8,789 nt of DNA from an uncultured Lachnospiraceae bacterium (GTDB taxonomy: Bacteria; Bacillota; Clostridia; Lachnospirales; Lachnospiraceae): contig CADCPJ010000186.1 of NCBI GenBank assembly GCA_902803245.1, positions 1 to 8,789 of the forward strand, given 5' to 3'. Below are positions 1 through 6,735 of the stretch, in pieces. The translations under genes were made by a program, and so were the position numbers. The number at the start of each line of letters is the position of its first letter. The stretch's first letter is position 1. A model generated the notes under the pieces. It saw only the letters and a program-made list of their open reading frames with translations. It did no database searches and was not told the origin of the DNA.

Positions 1-97
1 ATCTGCCTCTTGGAATCATCTTGAACAGGTTGAACTCCTCGTGATTATTCTTCCATAGATTATCACATCCGGGCGGATGTGGCAAAGAAAATGGCAA
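1..97 (-). CDS. possible 5' end of a leftward gene, cut by the window edge (unidentified)
   Basis: Reading leftward from a TTG at 97-95 there are 32 open codons to the window edge, beginning LPFSLPHPPGCDNLWKNNHE and continuing EEFNLFKMIPRGR. An in-frame stop lies directly before the TTG. An AGGAG lies about 10 nt upstream of it, inside the 46-bp repeat. An alternative start is the ATG at 19-17. The second half has a protein-like composition (aromatic and charged residues alternating), but I do not recognise the family. It could be the start of a transposase or another gene, or a chance open frame. The fragment is too short to decide. Confidence 0.25.
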   Translation of the reverse strand, partial: MPFSLPHPPGCDNLWKNNHEEFNLFKMIPRGR

Positions 98-141
98 CTA
101 TTCAGCACTCCTGAAATCAGAGTAAAAAACAGGCAGAGAAC
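96..141 (+). repeat. 46-bp dispersed repeat, copy 1
   Basis: This segment starts AACTATTCAGCAC and ends CAGGCAGAGAAC. It matches 8678-8723 at 44 of 46 positions in the same orientation; the differences are at 109 (T versus C) and 129 (A versus T). It lies in the 5' region of the leftward open frame and upstream of the lexA control region. Both copies sit in intergenic DNA just before leftward reading frames. It could be a remnant end of a mobile element or a conserved leader element. Unlike copy 2, no inverted partner of its GAAATCAGAG core is visible nearby. Confidence 0.85.
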
Positions 142-142
142 C

Positions 143-186
143 GGTCGATCTATTCGTTAAACTGCGGTTTGGCGAATAGATCTATC
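143..186 (+). repeat. long hairpin next to the dispersed repeat
   Basis: GATCTATTCG (147-156) pairs with CGAATAGATC (173-182). Inside it, UU/GG wobbles and AAAC/GUUU continue the stem to a UGCG loop at 163-166, giving 16 continuous pairs in plus-strand RNA. Outside a C/U mismatch, GGU (143-145) can add three more pairs with AUC (184-186). In minus-strand RNA the wobbles become A/C mismatches, so the fold favours plus-strand RNA or a DNA foldback. There is no T-run on either side, so it is not an ordinary intrinsic terminator. It begins two bases after the 46-bp repeat and ends about 40 bp before the LexA boxes. Confidence 0.7.
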
Positions 187-226
187 CCAGGCAATTGTAC
201 CATCCTCTGCACGAAAAAGCAATTCT

Positions 227-253
227 CGAATGTCTGTTCCGAATATCTGTTTG
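227..253 (+). promoter_or_regulatory. two tandem LexA (SOS) boxes upstream of lexA
   Basis: CGAATGTCTGTTCC (227-240) and CGAATATCTGTTTG (240-253) both fit the Firmicutes SOS operator form CGAAC-N4-GTTYG/C with one change in the left half (T for C). They are spaced 13 bp start to start and share a base. The second box overlaps the proposed -35 (251-256), so LexA bound here should block RNA polymerase. Autorepression of lexA through such boxes is established for Firmicutes; its operation here is inferred. Confidence 0.75.
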
Positions 254-279
254 CTTATGCCCTTCTGGTGTGATACACT
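251..279 (+). promoter_or_regulatory. lexA promoter (extended -10)
   Basis: The -35 TTGCTT (251-256) and the -10 TACACT (274-279) are separated by 17 bp. TGA directly before the -10 supplies a TGn extension. Transcription would start near 286, leaving a leader of about 80 nt with GAGG (353-356) as ribosome binding site. TATAGT at 281-286 is a less well placed alternative -10. Confidence 0.6.
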
Positions 280-367
280 TTATAGTATCGGGATGCTTAA
301 GGAACACCGAAGGCGTCCCTTTTACGGAGCCATTTTCGCAAACTGCTGAATTGAGGAAATACGGAAT

Positions 368-985
368 ATGACTTATGGAAAGATTTCATCCAAGCAAAGA
401 GAAATTCTCGAATATATCAAGTCAGAAATTCTGAACAGAGGCTATCCGCCCTCTGTCCGGGACATCTGCGAGGCCGTTCATCTGAAATCCACATCCTCGG
501 TGCACGCCCACCTGTCCTCGCTGGAGAAAAACGGCTATATCCGGAGGGACGCCACCAAACCCCGCGCCATCGAGATCATCGATGATCAGTACAATCTCTC
601 CCGCAGGGAAGTTGTGAACGTCCCTGTCGTGGGTACGGTCGCTGCCGGCCAGCCGCTCCTCGCTGTCGAGAATATCGACAACTACTTCCCTATTCCGTCG
701 GAGTATCTTCCGAACGTGGAGACATTTATGCTGAAGGTCAGCGGAGAAAGCATGATCAACGCCGGCATCCTGGACGGCGATCTCGTGCTCGTGGCGAAAC
801 AGAGCATCGCCAGGAACGGCGAGATGGTCGTCGCGCTCGTTGAGGATTCGGCTACGGTAAAGACATTTTACAGGGAAGACGGCTTCTTCCGCCTCCAGCC
901 CGAGAACGACCATATGGACCCGATCATTGTGAAGGGGGATCTCCGCATATTGGGAAAGGTCATCGGCGTGCTGAGACTGATGTGA
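368..985 (+). CDS. lexA: LexA, SOS response repressor and self-cleaving protease
   Basis: LexA represses DNA-damage genes and cleaves itself when RecA filaments form on single-stranded DNA. The protein has 205 residues, the usual length. An N-terminal winged helix-turn-helix spans about residues 7-70, with the recognition region around SVRDICEAVHLKSTSSVHAH. A linker leads to the Ala93-Gly94 cleavage site in VAAGQP. The S24 peptidase domain contains Ser128 (in GESM) and Lys165 (in TVKTF), spaced 37 residues apart as in E. coli Ser119/Lys156. The ATG at 368 is preceded by GAGGAAA with 8 nt spacing. Two LexA boxes and a promoter lie upstream, implying autoregulation. It appears monocistronic, ending in a terminator six bases past its stop. 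No key residue is missing. Confidence 0.97.
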   Translation: MTYGKISSKQREILEYIKSEILNRGYPPSVRDICEAVHLKSTSSVHAHLSSLEKNGYIRRDATKPRAIEIIDDQYNLSRREVVNVPVVGTVAAGQPLLAVENIDNYFPIPSEYLPNVETFMLKVSGESMINAGILDGDLVLVAKQSIARNGEMVVALVEDSATVKTFYREDGFFRLQPENDHMDPIIVKGDLRILGKVIGVLRLM

Positions 986-990
986 ACGAT

Positions 991-1027
991 AAAAAGCATC
1001 CCAGAACAGCTCTGAGATGCTTTTTTC
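991..1027. terminator. intrinsic terminator between lexA and the convergent HdeD gene, probably bidirectional
   Basis: AAAAAGCATC (991-1000) pairs with GATGCTTTTT (1016-1025). After one mismatch, CAGA/TCTG extends the stem to an ACAGC loop. A T-run follows on the plus strand (1021-1026) and the A-run at 991-995 provides one on the minus strand. It begins six bases after the lexA stop and lies about 40 bp past the end of the minus-strand gene, so it can serve both. Confidence 0.9.
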
Positions 1028-1066
1028 TCAATGATTATTGCGTCGCTCAAAGAGATTCCCTTAAAA

Positions 1067-1576
1067 TCACTCCTCTGCCTCATTGGTAGTGAATGCCAAA
1101 GAGATCAGGCTGATGCCGCCGAAGATGCAGAAGAAGCCGATCAGGATACCGACTGTGATCGCGGAGAACATCGGATAGATGAATGCAAGGATGCCGAGGA
1201 TCACTGCGAGAATGCCGGAGATGAGGCCCCAGTACCAACCGTTTGAAGGTCTGGACTGGAAAGCAATGATGATCGATGTGACACCGACGACGAAGAGCCA
1301 TGCGGCAAGGAAATAAAGGATGATGGTGTCAAATGCCAGTGTTCCGCCGGGACGAATGATAGCGACAATACCGACGATGATCGCGAGAATGCTGCACACA
1401 ACCTCAAGTACGTGAGCTTTGCCCTGGATAGCCTTGACGATGCCGGCGATTCCGTATACGAACAGGAAAATAGCAAGGATAAAGCCGGTTGCCAGGAATG
1501 TTGCGAGAGGTGTCGCAATAAAAGAGATTCCGGCAATGATCAGGAATACTCCCAGGATGATACTTAATACTGCCAT
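1067..1576 (-). CDS. HdeD/DUF308 family six-helix membrane protein
   Basis: The 169-residue protein is almost wholly hydrophobic. Predicted membrane segments lie near residues 3-21, 27-49, 57-74, 82-105, 115-133 and 138-161. It shows three repeated two-helix units, each with an ILG/ILA-rich first helix and a proline just after it (Pro23, Pro76, Pro135). This is the architecture of the DUF308 (HdeD) family. HdeD of E. coli is linked to acid resistance, but the biochemical role of the family is not settled and none should be assumed here. The C-terminus is short and acidic (TTNEAEE). The ATG at 1576 has a strong GAGGAGG at 1593-1587, nine or ten nt upstream. It is transcribed toward lexA from its own promoter at 1741-1769. 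Confidence 0.88.
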   Translation of the reverse strand: MAVLSIILGVFLIIAGISFIATPLATFLATGFILAIFLFVYGIAGIVKAIQGKAHVLEVVCSILAIIVGIVAIIRPGGTLAFDTIILYFLAAWLFVVGVTSIIIAFQSRPSNGWYWGLISGILAVILGILAFIYPMFSAITVGILIGFFCIFGGISLISLAFTTNEAEE

Positions 1577-1740
1577 TACAAAAAAACCTCCTCAAATAAG
1601 AAATGATGTATAATACTCACATATGATCAGATGCGACGCGTAGCTGATCCTTAAGAGCAATCGGATTGCAAGATCCCTGATGATCCTTTGCAGGAACACA
1701 GACTCTGCTCTTCTATGCAAGTAAACGCAATGCAAAGAAG

Positions 1741-1769
1741 AGTATAATACTACGGTTCCTGTGAGTCAA
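1741..1769 (-). promoter_or_regulatory. near-consensus sigma-A promoter for the HdeD/DUF308 gene
   Basis: On the minus strand, TTGACT (1769-1764) and TATACT (1746-1741) are separated by exactly 17 bp. Transcription would begin near 1734, about 158 nt upstream of the ATG at 1576. It is the best promoter match in the window. Confidence 0.75.
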
Positions 1770-1971
1770 GTAACCATTTGCGCATATTTGCTATATTTTG
1801 TAAGCTTTTTTTGATAGTTAGCACAATTTGCGCTTTTTATTACGAATACAAAGCGCATCCCGGGTGCCAGGGGTGCAATAAAGGCAGCAAATCTGTACTG
1901 TGAACTGTCTTTTTTATAGTCGTCAGCGAAATTGTCCGCTGCACAGAACTTTTCGTTTTCTCTATATGCAG

Positions 1972-1977
1972 TATACT
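1972..1977 (+). promoter_or_regulatory. candidate -10 element for the clostripain-family gene
   Basis: TATACT sits 64 bp before the ATG at 2041. The best upstream partner is a poor TTTTCG near 1950 with about 16 bp spacing, so the promoter may need an activator or be weak. The predicted transcript would begin around the hairpin at 1982-1998. Confidence 0.4.
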
Positions 1978-1981
1978 TAAC

Positions 1982-1998
1982 AATTGCCTTCGGCAATT
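1982..1998 (+). other. 7-bp leader hairpin before the clostripain-family gene
   Basis: AATTGCC and GGCAATT are separated by a TTC loop. No T-run follows. It falls at or near the 5' end of the predicted transcript and might stabilise the mRNA or bind a regulator. An 8-bp palindrome GGTTAACC follows at 2004-2011. The function is unknown. Confidence 0.5.
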
Positions 1999-2040
1999 AC
2001 CAAGGTTAACCGGTATATCGGATACAGGAGATCACAGCCT

Positions 2041-4017
2041 ATGAAACGCACTCTTGGAATTATCCTTCTCTTCCTCTTCAATACGTTTGTGTTTTCGCTG
2101 AGCGCGGAGGCTTCTACCACCCTGCTCGTATATCTGTGCGGCGCGAACCTGACGGAGAGCGCCTGCATTGACATCTACGAGATGGCTGAGGCTAAGACCG
2201 GGGACGACGTCCGGATCGCCGTTCTCGCCGGAGGCGCCCCATCCTGGGAATATGAAGAGATCGGCGGGAATACCAGAACATTTCTTACTATAGAAGACGG
2301 ATATTTCGGGACAATCGAGGACTGGGGATGGAAGTCCATGGGCAGCGAAGAGAGCCTCCTCGAGTTCCTCGAATACGGCCTCACGGAATACCCGGCGGAC
2401 AGGACCGCCGTCGTTTTGTGGGATCACGGGGCGGGGTCAGAGGCCGGAATCTGCTTTGACTACACGACGGACGACGAGGACGGGCTCTCTCTCAATGAGA
2501 TAAACGACGTCCTCTACGATCTCCACGAGAAGATGGGCGGATTCCATATCGACATCTTCGGGTGTGACGCATGCCTCATGGCGAGCTATGAGATGGCTGC
2601 AATGCTCTCCTACTATGACATCGACTATTTCCTGGCCAGCGAGGAGCTGGAGCCGGATACCGGGTGGAACTACACCTCCTTTCTTCAGGCTTTAGGCAGG
2701 AATCCCAGGATGAGCAATGAAGAGCTCTGTGAGATCATCGTGGACAGCTATTTCGACGCTTCCCTTGAGGATGACCCGGACGCTTATCTTACGCTCAGCG
2801 CGATTGACTTAAGCGCGGTCGGGGCTCTTCAGGACGCGGTCGAGGACTTTGCCGGGGCGCTCCTTGAAGAACTGGACCGGGGAAATATTGCCGATGTCCG
2901 GCGCGGACGCAGCCGGCTCTACACACTCGGCTCTTTTGACGACGGCAGCTGGGATATGGTGGATATGGAGCAGGTGCTGTCCGCCTATGCCATGTTCGAT
3001 CCGAATATCGCCGCAAGCGTGAAAAAAGAGCTTTCCGGAGCGGTGCTCTATAGCCGGCAGACGGACAACCTGGACAAGTGCTGCGGTCTCTCCATGCTCA
3101 TTCCTCAGGACACGAAAGACGAATTTGAGGAGTACGTCGACGGCCTCGATCTCTCCTTCTATATGCCCAACTGGATCGGTTTCGTGAAGACGTATGCCGA
3201 GGCGCTCTCTTCCGGGAGCTACAGCTTCGGGAATACCACCCCGGCGCAGATCCCGGGAGGGAGCTCCGGCGGTTTCTTCTCGCATATATCGGAATTCATC
3301 AAAGACACGGCGGGAACTTACGGCTGGGATGAGGACAGCGGGGAATACATTGCTTCGGAGGAGAGCTCTCCGGAGGTCCATTTCGGCGAAAATGACTACG
3401 CCTTCACCGCTCTCCTTTCCAAAGAGGATCTCCGGTATCTGGACTATGTGGAAGGGATGCTGATGATGGATATCAGTGACGGCGAGACGACGGCCTACAT
3501 CGATTTCGGTCTCATTCGGAATAATCTGATCAACTGGGACACAGGAGAGGTCTGCAGCCTGTTTGACGGCTCGTGCCCCTTCCTCGGGGATCAGCCGGTT
3601 CCGATCTATGACCAGATGAATACGGCTTCCGGCCGCCGCAGCCTCATTCCCGTGAAGCTGAACGGGGAGTACACCTATCTTGTGGTTGAATTTGACAGCG
3701 GAAGTACAGATGGCCGCATCATCGGCGCCAATGCCGGATATGACGAGGGCGGTCTTCCCATCCGCAGCACGACGCCTCTCCATGACGGAGACAGCGTCAT
3801 ACCCGTCTACACGATGTATTATGAGGGTGAGGAAGAGTCGGAAGAGCTTGAGGAGCAGGAATTTGACGGGGATGAGATCATCTGGAGCGACGGCATTGCG
3901 GTTCAATACCTCGACATCCGCGACGAGGAAGATCCGTTCGACATGATGTTCTGCTTTGTTCTGAACAATCTGTTCGGCGAATACACGCTGACAGATATCA
4001 TCGATTTCCGTCTGTAG
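2041..4017 (+). CDS. secreted clostripain-family (C11) cysteine peptidase with long C-terminal extension
   Basis: The 658-residue protein starts with a signal peptide (MKRT, then a hydrophobic core at about 5-20 and SAEA before the likely cut near residue 24), with no lipobox. The C11 catalytic domain spans about residues 26-385. The catalytic pair is His129 in LWDHGAG and Cys178 in GCDACLMASYE. Asp176 matches the acidic S1-pocket position that gives family members preference for Arg/Lys at P1. A Gly/Ser-rich linker (about 390-412) leads to an acidic region of about 245 residues that looks beta-rich and that I cannot assign; it has an E/D-rich patch at 595-611. The ATG at 2041 is preferred over the in-frame TTG at 1984 because AGGAGA lies nine nt upstream and the signal peptide begins there. 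It probably cleaves extracellular proteins; the substrate is unknown. Its last 20 bp overlap the convergent AI-2E gene. Confidence 0.92.
   Translation: MKRTLGIILLFLFNTFVFSLSAEASTTLLVYLCGANLTESACIDIYEMAEAKTGDDVRIAVLAGGAPSWEYEEIGGNTRTFLTIEDGYFGTIEDWGWKSMGSEESLLEFLEYGLTEYPADRTAVVLWDHGAGSEAGICFDYTTDDEDGLSLNEINDVLYDLHEKMGGFHIDIFGCDACLMASYEMAAMLSYYDIDYFLASEELEPDTGWNYTSFLQALGRNPRMSNEELCEIIVDSYFDASLEDDPDAYLTLSAIDLSAVGALQDAVEDFAGALLEELDRGNIADVRRGRSRLYTLGSFDDGSWDMVDMEQVLSAYAMFDPNIAASVKKELSGAVLYSRQTDNLDKCCGLSMLIPQDTKDEFEEYVDGLDLSFYMPNWIGFVKTYAEALSSGSYSFGNTTPAQIPGGSSGGFFSHISEFIKDTAGTYGWDEDSGEYIASEESSPEVHFGENDYAFTALLSKEDLRYLDYVEGMLMMDISDGETTAYIDFGLIRNNLINWDTGEVCSLFDGSCPFLGDQPVPIYDQMNTASGRRSLIPVKLNGEYTYLVVEFDSGSTDGRIIGANAGYDEGGLPIRSTTPLHDGDSVIPVYTMYYEGEEESEELEEQEFDGDEIIWSDGIAVQYLDIRDEEDPFDMMFCFVLNNLFGEYTLTDIIDFRL
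3998..4017. other. convergent 3' overlap of two genes
   Basis: The plus-strand stop TAG ends at 4017 and the minus-strand stop TGA begins at 4000, so the coding sequences overlap tail to tail by 20 bp. No terminator hairpin with a T-run is visible for either gene, so their transcripts must overlap at the 3' ends, in part over the AI-2E repeat tract. Confidence 0.85.
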
Positions 4018-5575
4018 GATTTATCGTTTCATTCTGTTCCGGCCCGTCCTGACCTGCCGCGTTTTGGTCCGGCCTGCCCTGACCTGCCGCGCTTTGATCC
4101 GGCCCGCCCTGACCTGCCGCGCTTTGATCCGGCCCGCCCTGACCTGCCGCGCTTTGGTCCGCACCGCTCCCGGATGCATCCGCCTGCCCCGTGGTCTCAC
4201 CTCTGATCAGCGCATCCTCCGCCTCGATCTGCTCGATCGTGCGGTCCCAGGGCCTCTCTTCGATCTTCATGTCGAATGCCCGAATGTCATTTCCGCGGAA
4301 GCGGATCTTCTGGTAGAGACCTCCGTCCTGGATGTAGCTGGGCCCGTTGTTGAATTCATGCGTGCGCGGGTTGACCTGCTCCACATAGTGGTAGGATTCC
4401 AGATCTCCGGGAAGTTCCTTCGCCTTCGTGCGCCTTAAGATGAATGTCTGAATGAGCGCCGTGAGGACTGCGCAGAGCGGTACGGCTACGACCATGCCGG
4501 TGGTGCCGAAGAATCCGCCCCCGATGATGATGGAAAGGATCACCATGTAGCTGGAGATGCCGACCGAGTTTCCGAGGATCTTCGGCCCGAGGAAATTCCC
4601 GTCGAACTGCTGCAGGCACAGGATGAAAATGATGAAAATGAGCGATTTGATGGGGCTGATCACGAAGATCAGGATCGTACAGGGAATGGCTCCCAGGAAC
4701 GGCCCGAAGAACGGGATGATATTCGTCACACCGATGACGACCGAGATCAGGATCGAGTACGGCATCCTCATGATCACGCACGAAAAATAGGTGATGACTC
4801 CGATGATCAGCGAATCAATCAGCTTTCCGATCAGGAAGCCGCCGAATTTCGCGTCCACGAACCGCAGATTGAAGAGAAGGCGGTTTCCGGTCTCGATATT
4901 GAAAACCGCATAGATGAACCGCCTGAAGCGGGCCATCATGCCCTCCTTGGCGAGCAGCAGGTACATCGAGATGATGAGGCCGACAAAGAAGTTTTTGAAA
5001 AATGAGATAACGCCCATGACGCCGCTGGAGAGCTGACTGGCCAAGGCGTCGAGCTGCGGCACAAACTCTGAGCTTAAGAAATCCTGAACTCTCTTGACGA
5101 CCGTGTCCATGACTGCGGCCGTCTTCTCGTCCAGCTCAGGGTTGTGGAAGGTGTCATTTATGAATTTGTTTACATTCTGCACATACGTCGGGAAGTTGAG
5201 AACGATGTTGCGGATGCTGTGAATGAGCTCCGGAACAATGCTTGAGATGAGCAGGTACAGGAGAAACAAAGACAGAAAGAGCGCAATAAAGGAACTCGCG
5301 ACCCGCACTCCCTTCTTCGCCCGGTCACTGGGTTTTGTGCCCATCCGGATAAAGCTCTTGAAGAAGAGCTTCTCGAGGAGGACCATCACCGGATTTAAGA
5401 TGTAGGCAATGACAAAACCGTAGATCACGGGCATGAAGACAGCGAAGATCTTCCTCAGTACGGCTCCGAGCGTCGTCGTCCGAAACAGTATGAAATATAA
5501 GAGCATACTCGCGGCAATGACAAGGAAAATTGTCACCGCGATTGAGGCATAATTTTTATTCGGCTTCCACTCCAC
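3998..5575 (-). CDS. AI-2E family transporter with repetitive C-terminal tail
   Basis: This is a multi-pass inner-membrane protein of the AI-2E family (PF01594). Known members include TqsA-type exporters and Na+/H+ antiporter-like proteins, so the substrate cannot be inferred. Counting from the GTG start (525 residues), membrane segments lie near 12-31, 45-62, 93-113, 190-210, 250-292, 300-330 and 342-380. The family hallmark NIIPFFGPFLGAIP is at about 285-298, followed by PKILGNSVGISSY. A hydrophilic tail from about 383 ends in roughly four GPDQSAAGQG decapeptides (about 471-515), which are not part of the family core. I chose GTG at 5575 because GGAGG (5591-5587) lies 11 nt upstream and the protein then starts MEWKPNKNY, as is common in homologues. 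An in-frame ATG at 5599 gives eight more residues but lacks an SD. Confidence 0.9.
   Translation of the reverse strand: MEWKPNKNYASIAVTIFLVIAASMLLYFILFRTTTLGAVLRKIFAVFMPVIYGFVIAYILNPVMVLLEKLFFKSFIRMGTKPSDRAKKGVRVASSFIALFLSLFLLYLLISSIVPELIHSIRNIVLNFPTYVQNVNKFINDTFHNPELDEKTAAVMDTVVKRVQDFLSSEFVPQLDALASQLSSGVMGVISFFKNFFVGLIISMYLLLAKEGMMARFRRFIYAVFNIETGNRLLFNLRFVDAKFGGFLIGKLIDSLIIGVITYFSCVIMRMPYSILISVVIGVTNIIPFFGPFLGAIPCTILIFVISPIKSLIFIIFILCLQQFDGNFLGPKILGNSVGISSYMVILSIIIGGGFFGTTGMVVAVPLCAVLTALIQTFILRRTKAKELPGDLESYHYVEQVNPRTHEFNNGPSYIQDGGLYQKIRFRGNDIRAFDMKIEERPWDRTIEQIEAEDALIRGETTGQADASGSGADQSAAGQGGPDQSAAGQGGPDQSAAGQGRPDQNAAGQDGPEQNETINPTDGNR
4041..4160 (-). repeat. four tandem 30-bp repeats inside the AI-2E transporter gene
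   Basis: Four 30-bp units lie at 4041-4070, 4071-4100, 4101-4130 and 4131-4160, with a degenerate partial unit at about 4026-4040. The unit preserves the reading frame and encodes GPDQSAAGQG with small changes. The two central units differ at one base, which suggests recent slippage or unequal exchange. Confidence 0.95.
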
Positions 5576-5697
5576 TTGTGCGCTAGCCTCCGTAAGCATT
5601 CCACGAGGTCAAACCGTCTGACAGCTGCTTATTGCCGCAAACGAAAATGTCTGCCTTTATGAACAATCCCGAATTTCTGAGCACCGCTACAAGAAAC

Positions 5698-5706
5698 AGT
5701 ATATCA
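5698..5706 (-). promoter_or_regulatory. extended -10 promoter for the AI-2E gene
   Basis: On the minus strand TGATATACT combines a TGn extension with the -10 TATACT. The -35 position (TCGCCC) does not match consensus, which is common for extended -10 promoters. Transcription would begin near 5691. It lies between the rluD stop and the AI-2E start, so this gene can be expressed independently of rluD. No clear terminator separates the two. Confidence 0.55.
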
Positions 5707-5743
5707 CAGCGGCACCTGCAGGGCGAGAGAATAATCCCGTCAC

Positions 5744-6667
5744 TTACGCCTTGTATTCCAGCTTCTTAAGAAGCTCCTCAAAGTACTCCGGCAGGGGCGC
5801 GGTAAATAACATGTACTCCCCCGTCCTCGGGTGGATAAAGCCGATCACCATGGCGTGCAGGGCCTGCCCTTCCAGGTGGTATGCCTGGCGCTGCGGCCCA
5901 TAGACCTGGTCCCCCACGAGCGGATGCCCGATCGAAGCCATGTGCACGCGGATCTGATGCGTGCGGCCTGTCTCAAGGGAAAACTCGCAGTAGGTGAAGC
6001 CCTGGTATCTCTTCAGCACGTGGTAGTGCGTCACGGCCTCTTTCCCGCCCTCTCTCACGATCGACATCCTCTTCCGGTCGTACGGATTCCTGCCGATATT
6101 GCCTTCGATCGTCCCGTCGTCCTTCGGAACATTTCCGATGACGACGCCGCGGTATCTCCTCGTTATCGAGTGCTCCTTCAGCTGTTCGGCGATTGAGCGG
6201 TGCGCGGCATCATTTTTGCAGATGATGAGGGCTCCGCTCGTGTCCTTATCGATCCTGTGCACGATCCCGGGCCTCAGGACTCCGTTGATGCCGGACAGGC
6301 TGCTGCCGCAGTGGGCAAGGATGCCGTTGACCAGTGTTCCGTCCGCATGCCCCGGTGCCGGGTGGACGGTGAGTCCCTTCGGCTTGTCCACGATGAGCAG
6401 GTCCTCATCTTCATAGAGGATGGACAGATCCATCTCTTCAGGCAGAATCTCGAGGGGCTTCGGGTCGGGAAGCGTGATCTCCGCCGTCTCGCCGGCCGCG
6501 GCTTTCCGGCTCGCTTTCACGGCTTTTCCGCCGATCCGGACAGCGCCTGCATCGATCAGCTCGCGGATATAGCTTCTCGAGAGCTCAGGGAGCAGAAGGG
6601 CGAGCGCCCGGTCGACCCGCATGCCGTCATATTCCTCAGTAAAAACCGCTTCCCTGATTTCGCTCAT
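5744..6667 (-). CDS. RluD-like 23S rRNA pseudouridine synthase (RluA family)
   Basis: It converts uridines to pseudouridine in 23S rRNA; which positions is uncertain, since RluA-family members differ. The protein has 307 residues. An N-terminal S4 RNA-binding domain (about 16-63) begins MRVDRALALLLPELSRSYIR. The catalytic domain carries GIVHRIDKDTSGALII with the catalytic Asp at about 140, then LETGRTHQIRVHMASIGHPLVGD at about 231-253, both typical of RluA/RluD/RluC. The ATG at 6667 is chosen because GGAGG (6681-6677) lies nine nt upstream and the protein then begins like its relatives. An in-frame ATG at 6709 would add 14 charged residues. It follows lspA by 68 bp; the lspA-rluD-like order is also seen in Bacillus (lspA-ylyB), which supports co-transcription. 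Confidence 0.94.
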   Translation of the reverse strand: MSEIREAVFTEEYDGMRVDRALALLLPELSRSYIRELIDAGAVRIGGKAVKASRKAAAGETAEITLPDPKPLEILPEEMDLSILYEDEDLLIVDKPKGLTVHPAPGHADGTLVNGILAHCGSSLSGINGVLRPGIVHRIDKDTSGALIICKNDAAHRSIAEQLKEHSITRRYRGVVIGNVPKDDGTIEGNIGRNPYDRKRMSIVREGGKEAVTHYHVLKRYQGFTYCEFSLETGRTHQIRVHMASIGHPLVGDQVYGPQRQAYHLEGQALHAMVIGFIHPRTGEYMLFTAPLPEYFEELLKKLEYKA

Positions 6668-6735
6668 GCTTCTCTCCCTCCCTCTTGTGTCAGCTTCTTC
6701 CCGCTGCATCTCCGCTCAATGCCTCCTCGCCTGAT

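Larger units (their letters stand above)
1577..2040. other. AT-rich divergent intergenic region
   Basis: These 464 bp separate the divergent HdeD and clostripain genes and are clearly richer in A+T than the flanking genes. They hold the leftward promoter (1741-1769) with its long leader, and a weaker rightward promoter near 1972. Short foldbacks include TGCGCTTT/AAAGCGCA (1829-1836 with 1850-1857) and CAGCG/CGCTG (1924-1928 with 1937-1941). I see no convincing gene. A 76-codon open frame on the minus strand lacks an SD match and protein-like character. Confidence 0.6.

Noticed and set aside
143..186. Intrinsic terminator of an upstream gene
   Set aside because: The stem is strong but no T-run follows on either strand.
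1766..1996. 76-codon minus-strand open frame in the intergenic region
   Set aside because: It overlaps the promoters and lacks an SD match, and its composition is not convincingly protein-like. No family is recognised.
2809..3906. 365-codon minus-strand open frame
   Set aside because: It lies antisense inside the C11 peptidase gene, which has a signal peptide, catalytic motifs and an SD. The antisense translation has no recognisable domain and follows from GC-rich codon use.
4041..4160. CRISPR-like array of 30-bp repeats
   Set aside because: The units are contiguous with no spacers and encode an in-frame decapeptide repeat. The same reasoning excludes the 36-bp units at 7228-7407.
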